Counted from the first letter of the stretch, positions 1-12,981 are shown. The stretch: 64,000 bases of DNA from JACVRW01 sp963820315 (GCA_963820315.1 CAWFZK010000025.1:1-64000); one strand, 5' to 3'. The notes: generated by a model from the letters alone, not told the origin. Numbers and translations: made by a program.

Positions 1-4445
<4,445 letters not shown>

Positions 4446-4534
4446 ATTTTGATCTTTCCCGATGCTCGCCGGTTCGCCGGCGGGTCGGCTGGCTGTGCAG
4501 TTCTCAAGCTCCGGCGAGGGCTCTGTCTCGCAGC

Positions 4535-4651
4535 ATTTCGGTGGCTATAGCGGGGGGGAAACACCTCTTCCCATTCCGAACAGAGCAGTTAAGCCCCTCA
4601 GCGCCGATGGTACTTGGGCCTCGCGGCCCTGGGAGAGTAGGTCGCCGCCGG
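4535..4651 (+). rRNA. 5S ribosomal RNA
   Basis: A molecule of about 117 bases starting near ATTTCGGTGGCTATAGCG. The conserved internal block CCCATTCCGAACAGAGCAGTTAAG and a 3' strand (GAGAGTAGGTCGCCGCCGGAT) that pairs with the 5' end are both present. It is the last gene of the rRNA operon, about 90 bases after 23S, and is followed directly by a terminator. Confidence 0.95.
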
Positions 4652-4660
4652 ATTTTTCTT

Positions 4661-4704
4661 CGAAGCGCGGTCGCGGGCGATGCCCCGGCCGCGCTTCGCT
4701 TTTA
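4661..4704 (+). terminator. rRNA operon intrinsic terminator
   Basis: CGAAGCGCGG (4661-4670) pairs perfectly with CCGCGCTTCG (4689-4698). The inner part of the arms is also GC-complementary (GCGGG/CCCCG), and the hairpin is followed by CTTTT. It sits directly after the 5S gene. Confidence 0.85.
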
Positions 4705-4720
4705 GGCACAGAGAGCGTCG

Positions 4721-4736
4721 ATGAGAGCGCTCTCAT
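4721..4736. promoter_or_regulatory. 16-bp perfect palindrome, candidate LacI-type operator
   Basis: ATGAGAGCGCTCTCAT is a perfect inverted repeat centred on CGCG-like GAGCGCTC. It lies between the rRNA terminator and the TAGACT hexamer of the next gene. GAGCGCTC is the core seen in several actinobacterial LacI-family operators. No LacI-type gene lies in the window, so the binding factor is unknown. Confidence 0.45.
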
Positions 4737-4746
4737 GACGAGCCCC

Positions 4747-4752
4747 TAGACT
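4747..4752 (+). promoter_or_regulatory. putative -10 hexamer TAGACT, leaderless arrangement
   Basis: TAGACT ends 10 bases before the ATG at 4763 and there is no Shine-Dalgarno sequence. A start of transcription 6-8 bases after the hexamer would fall almost on the start codon. Confidence 0.5.
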
Positions 4753-4762
4753 GACCCGCCGC

Positions 4763-5170
4763 ATGTACACGCCCCCACTAGCCATCTCCACCCTCGCGAT
4801 CATCCTCATCGTCATCGGCGTGCTCGTGGCCATCGCGCTCGTGCTCGGATGGCTCGGCATCCGAGCCCGGAACCGGCGCCAGGCCGGCTCCTGGGCCGAG
4901 CACGTGGCGAAGGCCGACGCCGCGCTCGAACAGGCGCGCGCGAGCGACCGCGGCTGGCACCGCGAGGTGATGGAGGCCGCGGTCCGCGGCGCGCTCGAGC
5001 GCGAGCGGCCGGGCTGGGCGTACTCCGACCTGCACCTCGTGCTGGTCGACGACAAGCCCGGGGTCGAGGAGGATCGCGCCCACTTCGTCGCGGTGGGCGA
5101 GGGCGGCCAGGAGGCGCGTGTGGTGCTCGGGCGCCAGGACGGCGACTGGGTGCCCGAGTCGGTCGAGTAG
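4763..5170 (+). CDS. small membrane-anchored hypothetical protein
   Basis: This 135-residue protein has an N-terminal hydrophobic helix (residues 7-31, rich in Ile, Leu, Val) followed by a basic patch (RARNRR), so a signal-anchor with a cytoplasmic body is likely. The body carries an amphipathic alanine/arginine-rich helix and a C-terminal beta-rich section (YSDLHLVLVDD, ARVVLGRQDGDWV). I recognise no catalytic motif. It precedes an HD-like gene by 14 bases, so the two may be co-transcribed. Function unknown. The ATG is preceded by a TAGACT hexamer rather than a ribosome binding site. Confidence 0.7.
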   Translation: MYTPPLAISTLAIILIVIGVLVAIALVLGWLGIRARNRRQAGSWAEHVAKADAALEQARASDRGWHREVMEAAVRGALERERPGWAYSDLHLVLVDDKPGVEEDRAHFVAVGEGGQEARVVLGRQDGDWVPESVE

Positions 5171-5184
5171 GCCGGCCTCCGAGC

Positions 5185-5763
5185 TTGACTGCGGCCGACC
5201 TCGTTCCCGGATTCGTCCCGGAGACCGATGTCGAGCGCGCGCTCGCGCGCGACCCCGTGATGCTCGCGGGCTGGGCGTGGGGTGCGCCGCGCCGCGGGCA
5301 CCCCGAGGGCTCCGTCGGGAGGCACGTGGCCGACCTGCTCGAGCAGCTCGAGCGCTGGGGGGAGACCGGGGAGCGGCGCACAGAGCTGCGCTTCGTCTCG
5401 CTCGTGCACGACTCGCTCAAGTTCGCCGTGAGCTCCTGGCTCCTGCGCGTGGGGGAGAACCATCACGCGATGCGCGCCCGGCGCTTCGCCGAGGCGTACA
5501 CGAGCGACGAGCGCCTGCTCGTCACGATCGAGCTGCACGACCGGCCCTACTACCTGTGGCGCACGAAGTGGATCCTCCGGCGGAGCGAGCGCCGCGGGCT
5601 GGACGTGCTCGAGCGCCGGGTACGGGACGTCGAGCTCTTCGTGCGCTTCATCGAGCTGGACGGCTCGACCGAGGGCAAGAACCCCGAGCCGATCGAGTGG
5701 TTCAAGCAGCAGATGGTCGCCCGCGGCCGGATCGCGCCGGCAGCCGGCGGAGCGCCGGACTAG
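5185..5763 (+). CDS. HD-domain-like conserved protein
   Basis: This 192-residue protein probably starts at TTG 5185; the frame is open upstream but overlaps the previous gene. It shows the spacing of an HD-superfamily metal-dependent phosphohydrolase: a helix with GRHVADLLEQLERW, then LRFVSLVHDSLKF with the His-Asp pair, then a downstream HH. The C-terminal half (PYYLWRTKWILRR, ELFVRFIELDGSTEG) is conserved-looking but not assigned. Substrate unknown. Its stop codon shares a CTAG with the convergent gene at 5760-6137. Confidence 0.65.
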   Translation: MTAADLVPGFVPETDVERALARDPVMLAGWAWGAPRRGHPEGSVGRHVADLLEQLERWGETGERRTELRFVSLVHDSLKFAVSSWLLRVGENHHAMRARRFAEAYTSDERLLVTIELHDRPYYLWRTKWILRRSERRGLDVLERRVRDVELFVRFIELDGSTEGKNPEPIEWFKQQMVARGRIAPAAGGAPD

Positions 5764-6137
5764 ACGGCGAGGCAGAGCTGCTCGGCCGCGACCGGCGCGC
5801 CCTTGCGCAAGCGCCGGCGCGGACGCGCGGGCGTGCGCACGTGTGGCGCTGACGCCTGGCGCCGCTCTCCCTGACAGGAGGCGACGTGCTGCCGCACGGC
5901 CGCGGGGGTCGCGACCGGCACGATGCCGGCCGCCCCTCCCGCGACATTGCGGCGAACCGCGGCGCGCTCGGCGGATTCGCCGGCGCCTCCCAGCCGCGGT
6001 GCCCGGTCAGGAGCGTCGGCGGGGGCGCTCGCGGCGCCCGGCGTGGGGGCCACGCCGAGGCGGTATTCGCCGAGCGTCGAGAACTCGACGATGAGGTCGA
6101 GCGCGGTGCCGATCTGCTCTCTGAACCTAGGGAACAT
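5760..6137 (-). CDS. hypothetical Ala/Pro/Arg-rich protein
   Basis: The frame encodes 125 residues from an ATG at 6137 (142 from 6188). The N-terminus MFPRFREQIGTALDLIVEF forms a plausible amphipathic helix. The rest is low-complexity Ala/Pro/Gly and ends in a basic RPRRRLRKGAPVAAEQ segment. Third codon positions are overwhelmingly G or C on this strand, which argues for real coding although no family is recognised. It fills the 481-base stretch between two + strand genes and its stop overlaps the neighbour's stop in CTAG. The start is uncertain. Confidence 0.45.
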   Translation of the reverse strand: MFPRFREQIGTALDLIVEFSTLGEYRLGVAPTPGAASAPADAPDRAPRLGGAGESAERAAVRRNVAGGAAGIVPVATPAAVRQHVASCQGERRQASAPHVRTPARPRRRLRKGAPVAAEQLCLAV

Positions 6138-6181
6138 GCGTTCGTGAAGGTACGGAGGCGCCCGGACGGAAGTGCCGATTT

Positions 6182-6201
6182 GCTGCAAGTTCTCTTGCAG
6201 C
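6182..6201. promoter_or_regulatory. inverted repeat, candidate operator
   Basis: GCTGCAAG-TTCT-CTTGCAGC is an 8-bp perfect inverted repeat with a 4-base spacer. It lies in the divergent gap between the gene starting at 6137 (-) and the thioesterase gene at 6245 (+), and could serve either. No cognate regulator is identified. Confidence 0.4.
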
Positions 6202-6231
6202 GCGCGTCGCCGCCCGGCCCAAGCGCGCCGC

Positions 6232-6237
6232 TAGTCT
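6232..6237 (+). promoter_or_regulatory. putative -10 hexamer TAGTCT, leaderless arrangement
   Basis: TAGTCT ends 7 bases before the ATG at 6245. No Shine-Dalgarno sequence is present between them. Confidence 0.5.
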
Positions 6238-6244
6238 GCCCGCG

Positions 6245-6682
6245 ATGGCCGAGCCCTTCTCCCACCGTCTGCGTGTGCGCTTCAACGAGTGCGATCCGCA
6301 GGGCGTCGTCTTCTACGCGAACTACCTGATGTACGTCGACGTCGCGATGACGGAGTTCTGGCGCGCGGCGGTCGGCGGCTACGCCGCGATGGTGGCCTCG
6401 GGCACCGACGTGATGGTTGCCGAGGCGAAGATCCGCTACCGCGAGTCGGCGCGCTTCGACGACGAACTGGACGTGCGCATCTGGGTCACGGGGCTCGGGA
6501 CAACCTCGGTGGTCAACGGCTTCGCGCTCGAGCGAGTCGCCGACGGCGCGCTGCTCGTCGAGGGCGAGCTCCGTCAGGTGTTCGTGGACGGGTCGAAGTA
6601 CGAGAAGCGCGACATGCCCGAGCGCATCCGGGACGGGCTCGCGCGCTACCGGGTGGAGGAGCCGGAACAGGTCGGCGGATGA
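6245..6682 (+). CDS. acyl-CoA thioesterase, 4HBT/YbgC hot-dog family
   Basis: This 145-residue, single hot-dog-domain protein is predicted to hydrolyse acyl-CoA or acyl-ACP thioesters in the cytoplasm. The family signature is near the N-terminus: RVRFNECDPQGVVFYANYL, where Asp18 is the catalytic aspartate of 4-hydroxybenzoyl-CoA thioesterase-type enzymes. The central EAKIRYRESARFDDEL and C-terminal strands fit the fold, and length is normal for the family. It overlaps the DUF389 gene by 4 bases (ATGA), implying translational coupling. Chain-length specificity cannot be read from the sequence. Confidence 0.85.
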   Translation: MAEPFSHRLRVRFNECDPQGVVFYANYLMYVDVAMTEFWRAAVGGYAAMVASGTDVMVAEAKIRYRESARFDDELDVRIWVTGLGTTSVVNGFALERVADGALLVEGELRQVFVDGSKYEKRDMPERIRDGLARYRVEEPEQVGG

Positions 6683-7679
6683 TCCACCTCCGGATCGTCG
6701 CCCCGGAGAAGGAGGCGCACCAGGCCCTCAAGGTCCTGACCGCGGCGCCTTCCGTCCTCAACATCATCCACCTGCACGGAGCCGCTACGAAGCCTGACGG
6801 CGACGTGATCCTCTGCGACGTCGCGCGCGAGGACGCCAGCGTGATCCTCGGCGACCTCAAGGAGCTCGAGATCCACAAGCGCGGGTCGATCGCGGTCGAG
6901 CACATCGACACGTCGATCTCCGACGCCGCGGTGGCGGCCGAGAAGGCCGCCCCCGGGATGCCATCCGACGCGGTCGTGTGGGAGGAGGTCGAGGGACGCA
7001 CGTCCGAGGACACGGAGCTGTCGTTCAGCTTCGTCCTCTTCATGGTCGCCGCGATGCAGATCGCCGCCGTCGGGATCATCCTCGATCAGACGGTTCTGAT
7101 CGTCGGCGCGATGGTCGTCGGGCCCGAGTTCGGCCCGCTCGCTGGGTTGTGCGTCGCGCTCGTGAACCTTCAGGCGGGGCTCGCGCGACGCTCGCTGCGG
7201 GCGCTGGCCGTCGGCTTCCCGATCGGGATCGCGGTGGCTCTGCTCACGACGCTGATCATGATCGCGGTCGACGTCTTCCCGGAGGACTTCTCGCAGTCAG
7301 GTCACCCGTTCACGCAGTTCATCTCCGACCCGGACTTCCTGAGCTTCTTCGTGGCGTTCGTCGCGGGAGCGGCGGGCATGTTGTCGCTCACGTCCGCCAA
7401 GTCGGGGGCTCTCGTGGGCGTCCTCATCTCGGTCACGACCATCCCCGCGGCCTCCAACATCGCCGTGGCGGCCGCGTACGGCGACTGGAGCGATGGCCCG
7501 GCGGCGCGGCCCTGCAGCTCGGGCTGAACCTGGCGGGCATCGTCTTGGCGGGGGTGCTGACGCTGTTCGTGCAGCGGCGCTGGTACGTCATGCGGCGGCG
7601 CAAGCACCTGAAGGAGCCGTCCCGCAGCGCCGCGGGGCTCCCGGTGGGCCACAGCGCCCGCAAGGCGAAGGGCGGCTAG
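6679..7679 (+). CDS. DUF389 membrane protein (frameshifted)
   Basis: A cytoplasmic N-terminal part (about 115 residues) is followed by several membrane helices with the DUF389 hallmark LIVGAMVVGPEFGPLAGL and a glycine/alanine-rich helix AGAAGMLSLTSAKSGALVGVLISVTTIP. The frame breaks at about 7495-7511 (GGCCCGGCGGCGCGGCCC). The expected continuation (AALQLGLNLAGIVLAGVLTL, then a basic C-terminus) is in the next frame to 7679. Restoring one base gives 333 residues, normal for the family, so a missing base in the read or assembly is the simplest explanation. The role of DUF389 proteins is unknown; the stop shares CTAG with the convergent dehydrogenase gene. Confidence 0.8.
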
Positions 7680-8788
7680 AGCGAGGCCCAGATGTCGATC
7701 TTGGTCCGCACGCGGCCGATCACCTCGTCGGTGAACTCGGTGGTGCTCGCGTGGCCGCCGAGGTCCGGCGTGCGAACGCCGGTGGCGGTCGCCTCGAGCA
7801 CCGACTCGTAGATCGCGCGCGAGGCCGTGTCAGCGCCGCTGTGGCCGAGCGTCGACGCGTAGTGGAGCACGGCCGCCGACGCGAGGATCATCGCCATCGG
7901 GTTGGCGATGTCCTTGCCGAGCAGAGCGGGAGCGGTCCCATGCGGCGCCTCCGCCATAACGGCGCTCGGCTCGTAGTCGTCGTCGAACGCGAGCAGCACC
8001 GACTCCGCGCCCGCGATCGAGCCGAACATCGGCATCACGAGGTCCGAGAGGCAGTCGCCGTCGCGGTTCAGCGCCGGGATCACGAGCGGCGCGTCCGCCG
8101 CGCCCGAGATCAGGCCGGCGTAGGTGGCGTCGATCAGCACCGGGCTGTAGGGGACCTCGGGATGGCGCTCCGAGGCGTCGTCCATCTCCTCCTTGAGCAT
8201 GCCCTCGTAGACCGGGCTGACCGTCCACTTGGGCCCGCCGTAAACGCGCCCGTGGATGCGCGCGGCGGTCCGGAAGCTGTACTCGGCGACCGCGCGGCAC
8301 ACGCTGCGCGAGATTCGCTCGGTCCGGTAAGCCACCTCGTCGCCGTCCTCCTCGGCCCGCCACTGCTCGGCGCCGTAGGCGTCGCCCACGGCCATGCGCA
8401 CAACCGCGATCGGGTAGTGCACACCGGCCACCGGCGTGACGCCCGGGATGCGCCTGCCCGTGCGGATGATCACCTTTCCGTCGATCGCCTCGCGCAGCAG
8501 GCGGTTCGGGCTGCCCACGTCGTCCGCGCCCTCCGGCGTGACGGTGGCGGCCTTGATGCCGAAGCGCGCCTCGCGCATCGCCTCGGCCGCCCGCGCGACC
8601 ACCTCGTTCGAGGTTTTGCGCCGGTTGTCGAGCGAGAGGTCGTAGTGCTCGAGCTCGACGGGGACCTTCGTCACCCCGGGATCGAGGACACGGAGCGACT
8701 GTTCGAGCAGCTCCTGGCCCGTCTCGTCTCCCTCCAACACGACGATGCGAAGCGTCTCCGCCCGCGAACGATCATCATCCTCCGCCAT
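7676..8788 (-). CDS. isocitrate/isopropylmalate dehydrogenase-family protein
   Basis: This 370-residue member of the beta-decarboxylating dehydrogenase family oxidises a 2-hydroxy acid and decarboxylates it with NAD(P)+. Visible motifs are LEGDETGQE (degenerate GDGIGPE), the substrate loop RTGRRIPG..PVAGVHYPIAVVR, the DGDCLSDLVMPMFGSIAG metal/cofactor segment and HGTAPALLGKDIANPMAMILASA before the C-terminal helices. The divergence of the first motif and of the active-site Tyr/Lys region means isocitrate, isopropylmalate, homoisocitrate or tartrate-type activity cannot be decided. The ATG (8788) shares the palindrome CATG with the divergent zinc-finger gene. Confidence 0.8.
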   Translation of the reverse strand: MAEDDDRSRAETLRIVVLEGDETGQELLEQSLRVLDPGVTKVPVELEHYDLSLDNRRKTSNEVVARAAEAMREARFGIKAATVTPEGADDVGSPNRLLREAIDGKVIIRTGRRIPGVTPVAGVHYPIAVVRMAVGDAYGAEQWRAEEDGDEVAYRTERISRSVCRAVAEYSFRTAARIHGRVYGGPKWTVSPVYEGMLKEEMDDASERHPEVPYSPVLIDATYAGLISGAADAPLVIPALNRDGDCLSDLVMPMFGSIAGAESVLLAFDDDYEPSAVMAEAPHGTAPALLGKDIANPMAMILASAAVLHYASTLGHSGADTASRAIYESVLEATATGVRTPDLGGHASTTEFTDEVIGRVRTKIDIWASL

Positions 8789-9128
8789 GGCGGAGCAATC
8801 TACCGACAGCTGCTCCTGGTGCGGCGACGCCATCGAACCCGGGGACGGCTGGCGCGCCCAGGAGGTTCCGGGAGTCCGCCGGGCCGCCTTCTGCCGGCTC
8901 GAGCACGTCGTGCCCTGGTCGATCCAGGGCGCCCACTGGGACGCGGGCGAGATCGAGGAGCCGCGGGGCGTGATTGACGATCCGGGCGCGTGTGCCCACT
9001 GCGACGCGCCGCTCGGGGACGTCCACATCGTGCTGGTGCGCCACCGCGGCGAGCACCGCATCCCGGATGCGTTCTGCTCGGCGGATCACATGGCGGAGTG
9101 GGCCAAGGCGGGGGGTAGGTGGCGCTAG
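8787..9128 (+). CDS. small protein with duplicated CX2C-CX3H zinc module
   Basis: This 113-residue hypothetical protein contains two copies of one metal-binding pattern: C9-X2-C12-X23-C36-X3-H40 and C69-X2-C72-X24-C97-X3-H101, a 60-residue period with AFC repeated in both second halves. That looks like two treble-clef or TRASH-like zinc fingers. The ATG at 8787 overlaps the ATG of the divergent dehydrogenase gene. An in-frame start at 8745 would add 14 residues and run into the neighbour. No Shine-Dalgarno sequence is visible, so the start is tentative. Function unknown. Confidence 0.65.
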   Translation: MAEQSTDSCSWCGDAIEPGDGWRAQEVPGVRRAAFCRLEHVVPWSIQGAHWDAGEIEEPRGVIDDPGACAHCDAPLGDVHIVLVRHRGEHRIPDAFCSADHMAEWAKAGGRWR

Positions 9129-9399
9129 GGCCGCTTGCCTCTTGAGCCGCGCCGCGCCTATCTCGCGATGGGGCTGGGGAAGGGGCTTGGGCGGCGCTCA
9201 AGATGTCGGACCGACTACGGGCGCGTCCTGGATTAGCCACCCATTAGGTGGTGAAGTCAGGACAGTGCGTTTCGGCGCCGGCCGGTCACGCAAGCGCCGA
9301 TCAACATTCGGGACATCGGCTTGGCGACCGACGATCGTTCGCGGAGGCCACCCTTCCCCAGCCGCCGTTACGGCCGACCGGCTAACGCGGCCACCGCCC

Positions 9400-9973
9400 C
9401 TACTCGCGCGGACCCAGGCCCAGCTCGTCCGCGCGCTCGTCCATCGCCGCGATCACGAACGCGACGTGCTCGTCGAAGTCGACGCCGAGCTCCTCGGCGC
9501 CCTCGCGGACCTCGTCGCGGTTGACGCCGGCGGCGAAGCTCGGCTGCTTCAGCTTCTTCTTGACGGACTTCGGGGTCATCCCGTGGATGCCGTCGGGCCG
9601 GACGTACGAGCAGGCGGCGACGAACCCGGAGAGCTCGTCGACGGCGTAGAGCGTCTGCGCCATGCGCGTCTCGCGAGGCACGTTCAGGAAGGTCGCGTGG
9701 CCCGGCGACCGCGTCGATCAGCTCCTGCGGGTAGTCGAGCTGCTCGAACAGCTCGAGCGCCTTGCGCGGATGACCGTCGCCGAGGTTCGGGTAGCGCTCG
9801 TAGTCGAGGTCGTGCAGGAGGCCTGTGACGCCCCAGAGCTCCTCGTCCTCGCCCCACTCGCGGGCGTAGGCGCGCATCGCGGTCTCCACGCCGAGCATGT
9901 GCTTGCGCAGGGAATCTGACTCGGTCCACTCGCAGACGAGCTGCCAGGCTTCTTCACGGGTCGGCTGGGCCAT
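9400..9973 (-). CDS. HD-domain hydrolase (frameshifted)
   Basis: The N-terminal half (from ATG 9973, MAQPTREEAWQLVCEW) carries the HD signature GVTGLLHDLDYERYPN, preceded by the upstream His of HMLGVETAMRAYA. After GVTG..ELIDAVAG the family continuation (HATFLNVPRETRMAQTL, then DELSGFVAACSYVRP and KSVKKKLKQPSFAAGV) is in another frame ending at 9400. The break lies at the CCC run 9701-9703; removing one base gives an uninterrupted 190-residue protein of normal length. It is probably a cytoplasmic HDIG-type phosphohydrolase of unknown substrate. The frameshift is probably an assembly error. Confidence 0.8.
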
Positions 9974-10073
9974 GGCCGGGCAGGGTATCCGGCGGCAGCC
10001 CCGAACCTCGCTCGAAATGGCCTTCGATACCCTTGCCCGGCCCGTAGAGCTGTTCCCCCGAACCGATCCCCGC

Positions 10074-11375
10074 ATGGAGAAGTTCATCATCGAGGGTGGC
10101 GCTCCCTTAGCCGGGACCGTCGTGCCCGCCGGAAACAAGAATGCCGCGCTGCCTGTGCTCGCCGCGTCACTGCTGACGCGCGAGGAGGTCGTGCTGCGCA
10201 ACATCCCGCGGATCCGCGACGTCGAGGCGATGCTCGAGCTGCTGCGCCGGCTCGACGTGCAGGTCGAGTGGCGTGACGAGAACGTGGTCGCGATTCGCGC
10301 CGACGAGGTCACCCACACCGACGTCGACCGCAAGTGGGCCGAGCGCATCCGTGCCTCGTTCCTGCTCGCGGGCCCGCTGCTGGCGCGCTTCGGCCGCGCC
10401 GACATGCCGCCGCCCGGGGGCGACGTGATCGGGCGCCGGCGACTCGATCCCCACCTCGACGCCTTCCGCGCGCTCGGGGCCGACGTCGCGTTCGACCGCT
10501 CGTACGTGCACCTGCACGCTCCCGACGGCCTGCACGCCTGCGACTTCTTCATGGACGAGCCGTCGGTGATGGCGACCGAGAACGCCCTGATGGCGGCCGC
10601 GCTGACCCCCGGCTCGACGGTGATCCACAACGCCGCAGCCGAGCCGCACGTCCAGGACCTCGCCCGCCTGCTGATGCAGATGGGCGCGCGTATCGAGGGG
10701 ATCGGGTCGAACCTGATGGTCGTCCACGGCCAGGAGGAGCTCGGCGGGGCCGACTACGCGATCGGTCCCGACTACATCGAGGTCGGCTCCTTCATCGCAC
10801 TGGCCGCCTGCACCGGCGGCGAGCTGCGCATCCGCGACTGCGTGCCCGAGGATCTGCGCATGACGAAGCTCGTCTTCGAGCGACTCGGCTGCCGGATCGA
10901 GTACGACGGCAACGACGTCGTCGTGCCGCCGGGCCAGCGCCTCCGGATCAAGTCGGACGAGGGCGACGCCGTATCGAAGATCGAGGACGGCCCGTGGCCG
11001 GCCTTCCCAGCGGACCTGACCAGCATCGCGCTCGCGATGGCGACTCAGGCCGAGGGGCTCATACTCATCCACGAGAAGATGTTCGAGAACCGCCTGTTCT
11101 TCGTGGACAAGCTGGTCTCGATGGGGGCTCGGGTGATCGTCTGCGACCCGCACCGTGCGGTGGTCAGCGGCCCGAGTCGTCTTCACGGTGAGCGCATGGA
11201 GAGCCCGGACATCCGCGCGGGCATGGCGATGCTCATCGCGGCGCTGTGCGCCGAGGGGACGTCCGAGATCGGCAACATCCGCCAGATCGACCGCGGCTAC
11301 GAGCGGATCGACGAGCGCCTGCGGTCGCTTGGCGCGCGCATCGAGCGCGTCGCCTCGGAGCGCGTGCCCGCCTAG
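10074..11375 (+). CDS. murA: UDP-N-acetylglucosamine 1-carboxyvinyltransferase (MurA), Asp-type
   Basis: This 433-residue enzyme performs the first committed step of peptidoglycan synthesis, transferring enolpyruvate from PEP to UDP-GlcNAc in the cytoplasm. The N-terminal PAGNKNAALPVLAASLL places the essential Lys22; the C-terminal AALCAEGTSEIGNI..IDRGYERI is typical. The active-site loop reads PPPGGDVIGRRRLDPH, so the position normally held by catalytic Cys is Asp117. That substitution occurs naturally in Mycobacterium tuberculosis and gives fosfomycin insensitivity. The ATG at 10074 matches the family N-terminus. murA is 12 bases upstream of hisZ, an unusual partnership, and divergent from the HD gene. 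Confidence 0.93.
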   Translation: MEKFIIEGGAPLAGTVVPAGNKNAALPVLAASLLTREEVVLRNIPRIRDVEAMLELLRRLDVQVEWRDENVVAIRADEVTHTDVDRKWAERIRASFLLAGPLLARFGRADMPPPGGDVIGRRRLDPHLDAFRALGADVAFDRSYVHLHAPDGLHACDFFMDEPSVMATENALMAAALTPGSTVIHNAAAEPHVQDLARLLMQMGARIEGIGSNLMVVHGQEELGGADYAIGPDYIEVGSFIALAACTGGELRIRDCVPEDLRMTKLVFERLGCRIEYDGNDVVVPPGQRLRIKSDEGDAVSKIEDGPWPAFPADLTSIALAMATQAEGLILIHEKMFENRLFFVDKLVSMGARVIVCDPHRAVVSGPSRLHGERMESPDIRAGMAMLIAALCAEGTSEIGNIRQIDRGYERIDERLRSLGARIERVASERVPA

Positions 11376-11387
11376 AGCGGAGGCCTC

Positions 11388-12356
11388 ATGACCCACCCGA
11401 TTCCTCCGGGCACCCGTGACGTGCTGCCCGAGGAGATGCGCGAGCTGCGGGCGATCGGTGACCGCATGCGCGACACCTTCGAGGGCGCCGGCTACGGCGA
11501 GATCCACACGCCGGCGCTCGAGTACGAGGAGGTGCTGCGGCTCGGCGACGCGAGCGCAGCCGGCGCTCGCTACCGCACCTTCGACGAGCAGGGCGAGGTG
11601 CTTGCGCTGCGCTCCGACATGACGATCCCGATCGCCCGCGTCGTGGCGACCCGCTACGAGGAAGCCGAGCCCCCGTTCCGCTTCAGCTACTCGAGCCGCG
11701 CCTGGCGGGCCACCGACCGCGGTGTCGGCGAGCCGCGCGAGTTCCTGCAGGGAGGCATCGAGCTGATCGGCATCCCGGGACCGGAGGGCGAGGCCGAGGT
11801 GATGGCGCTCACCATCGCGGCGCTCGACGCCGCCGGACTGCGCCGGCACCGCATCGGCGTCGGCGACGGCTCGCTCTACCGGCGACTGCTGCATGCGCTC
11901 GACGTTCCGCCGGAGGCGCACCTGCCGCTGCTCGAGGCGCTCTCGCGGCGCGACCTCGTGGGCCTCGAACTGGGCGTGGCCGAGCTGGGCGTGGGGGAGC
12001 CCGAGCGCGAGCTGCTCGCCCGCCTGCCCGAGTTGCGCGGCGGACGCGACGTGCTCGAGCGCGCCGACGGCCCTGTGGCCGACGCGGTCGAGAGCCTGCG
12101 TCTGCTGTACGGCGAGCTCGAGCGGCGCGGCGTTGCCGACCGCGTGATCTTCGACCTCGGGCTCGTCCGCGAGCTCGGCTACTACACGGGTGCCGTCTTC
12201 GAGGTGTACGACCCGGCGGTCGGCTTCGCGCTCGGGGGCGGCGGGCGCTACGACGACCTGATCGGCCGCTTCGGGCGCGACCTGCCCGCCTGCGGCGTCG
12301 GGCTCGACGTGCAGCGGGTGCACCTCGCCCAGGCCGCCGAGGAGGCGCTCGCATGA
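11388..12356 (+). CDS. hisZ: ATP phosphoribosyltransferase regulatory subunit HisZ
   Basis: This 322-residue HisRS-like protein has the class II synthetase core (PPGTRDVLPEEM, LRSDMTIPIARVVATRY, then LGGGGRYDDLIGRFG) but lacks the C-terminal anticodon-binding domain of a true HisRS. That marks it as HisZ, the regulatory partner that makes short-form HisG active and feedback-inhibited by histidine. The start at 11388 has a good ribosome binding site (GCGGAGG, 7 bases upstream). It overlaps hisG by ATGA, and the next gene is indeed a short HisG. Confidence 0.9.
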   Translation: MTHPIPPGTRDVLPEEMRELRAIGDRMRDTFEGAGYGEIHTPALEYEEVLRLGDASAAGARYRTFDEQGEVLALRSDMTIPIARVVATRYEEAEPPFRFSYSSRAWRATDRGVGEPREFLQGGIELIGIPGPEGEAEVMALTIAALDAAGLRRHRIGVGDGSLYRRLLHALDVPPEAHLPLLEALSRRDLVGLELGVAELGVGEPERELLARLPELRGGRDVLERADGPVADAVESLRLLYGELERRGVADRVIFDLGLVRELGYYTGAVFEVYDPAVGFALGGGGRYDDLIGRFGRDLPACGVGLDVQRVHLAQAAEEALA

Positions 12357-12981
12357 GCCCCGAGCGGCTGACGATCGCCGTGCCGCGTGGCGCGCTCTTC
12401 GACGGCACCCTCGACCTGCTCGACCGGCTCGGCGTCGAGACCGCCGAGGTGAGGTCGAACGACCGCAAGCTGCTGTTCGAGGACGCCGGCATCGTGACGA
12501 TGCGGCCGTCCGACGTGCCGACCTACGTCGAGCACGGCTCAGCCGACATCGGCATCGTCGGCAAGGACGTCCTCCTCGAGCAGGATCAGCGCAAGGTCTA
12601 CGAGCTGCTCGACCTCGGCTTCGGCCGCTGTCGCATGGTCGTGGCCGCGCGCGAGGGCGGCGACCCGATCGCCGACGCGCTGCGGCGGCTCGGGCGGGTG
12701 CGGATCGCGACCAAGTACCCGCGCGTTGCGGCGCGGCACTTCGCGGAGACCGGCCGTCAGGCGGAGATCGTCGAGGTCAAGGGCTCGGTGGAGCTGGCGC
12801 CGCTGACCGGGCTCGTGGACGGGATCGTCGACCTCACCGCCACCGGCACGACGCTCGCGGAGAACGGGTTGCGCGAGATGGAGGAGATCGCCGTCTGCAC
12901 GGCCCGGCTCATCGCCAACCCAGTCGCGCACAAGCTGAAGGCGGATCAGATCGACGCGATCGTGTCGGAGGTTCGGGGGCC

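Noticed and set aside
9129..9399. Possible gene in the 271-base gap after the zinc-protein gene
   Set aside because: Only short frames with poor codon structure are present and no RNA gene or clear promoter was recognised.
11388..12356. Histidyl-tRNA synthetase
   Set aside because: The anticodon-binding domain is missing and the next gene is a short-form HisG, so HisZ fits better.
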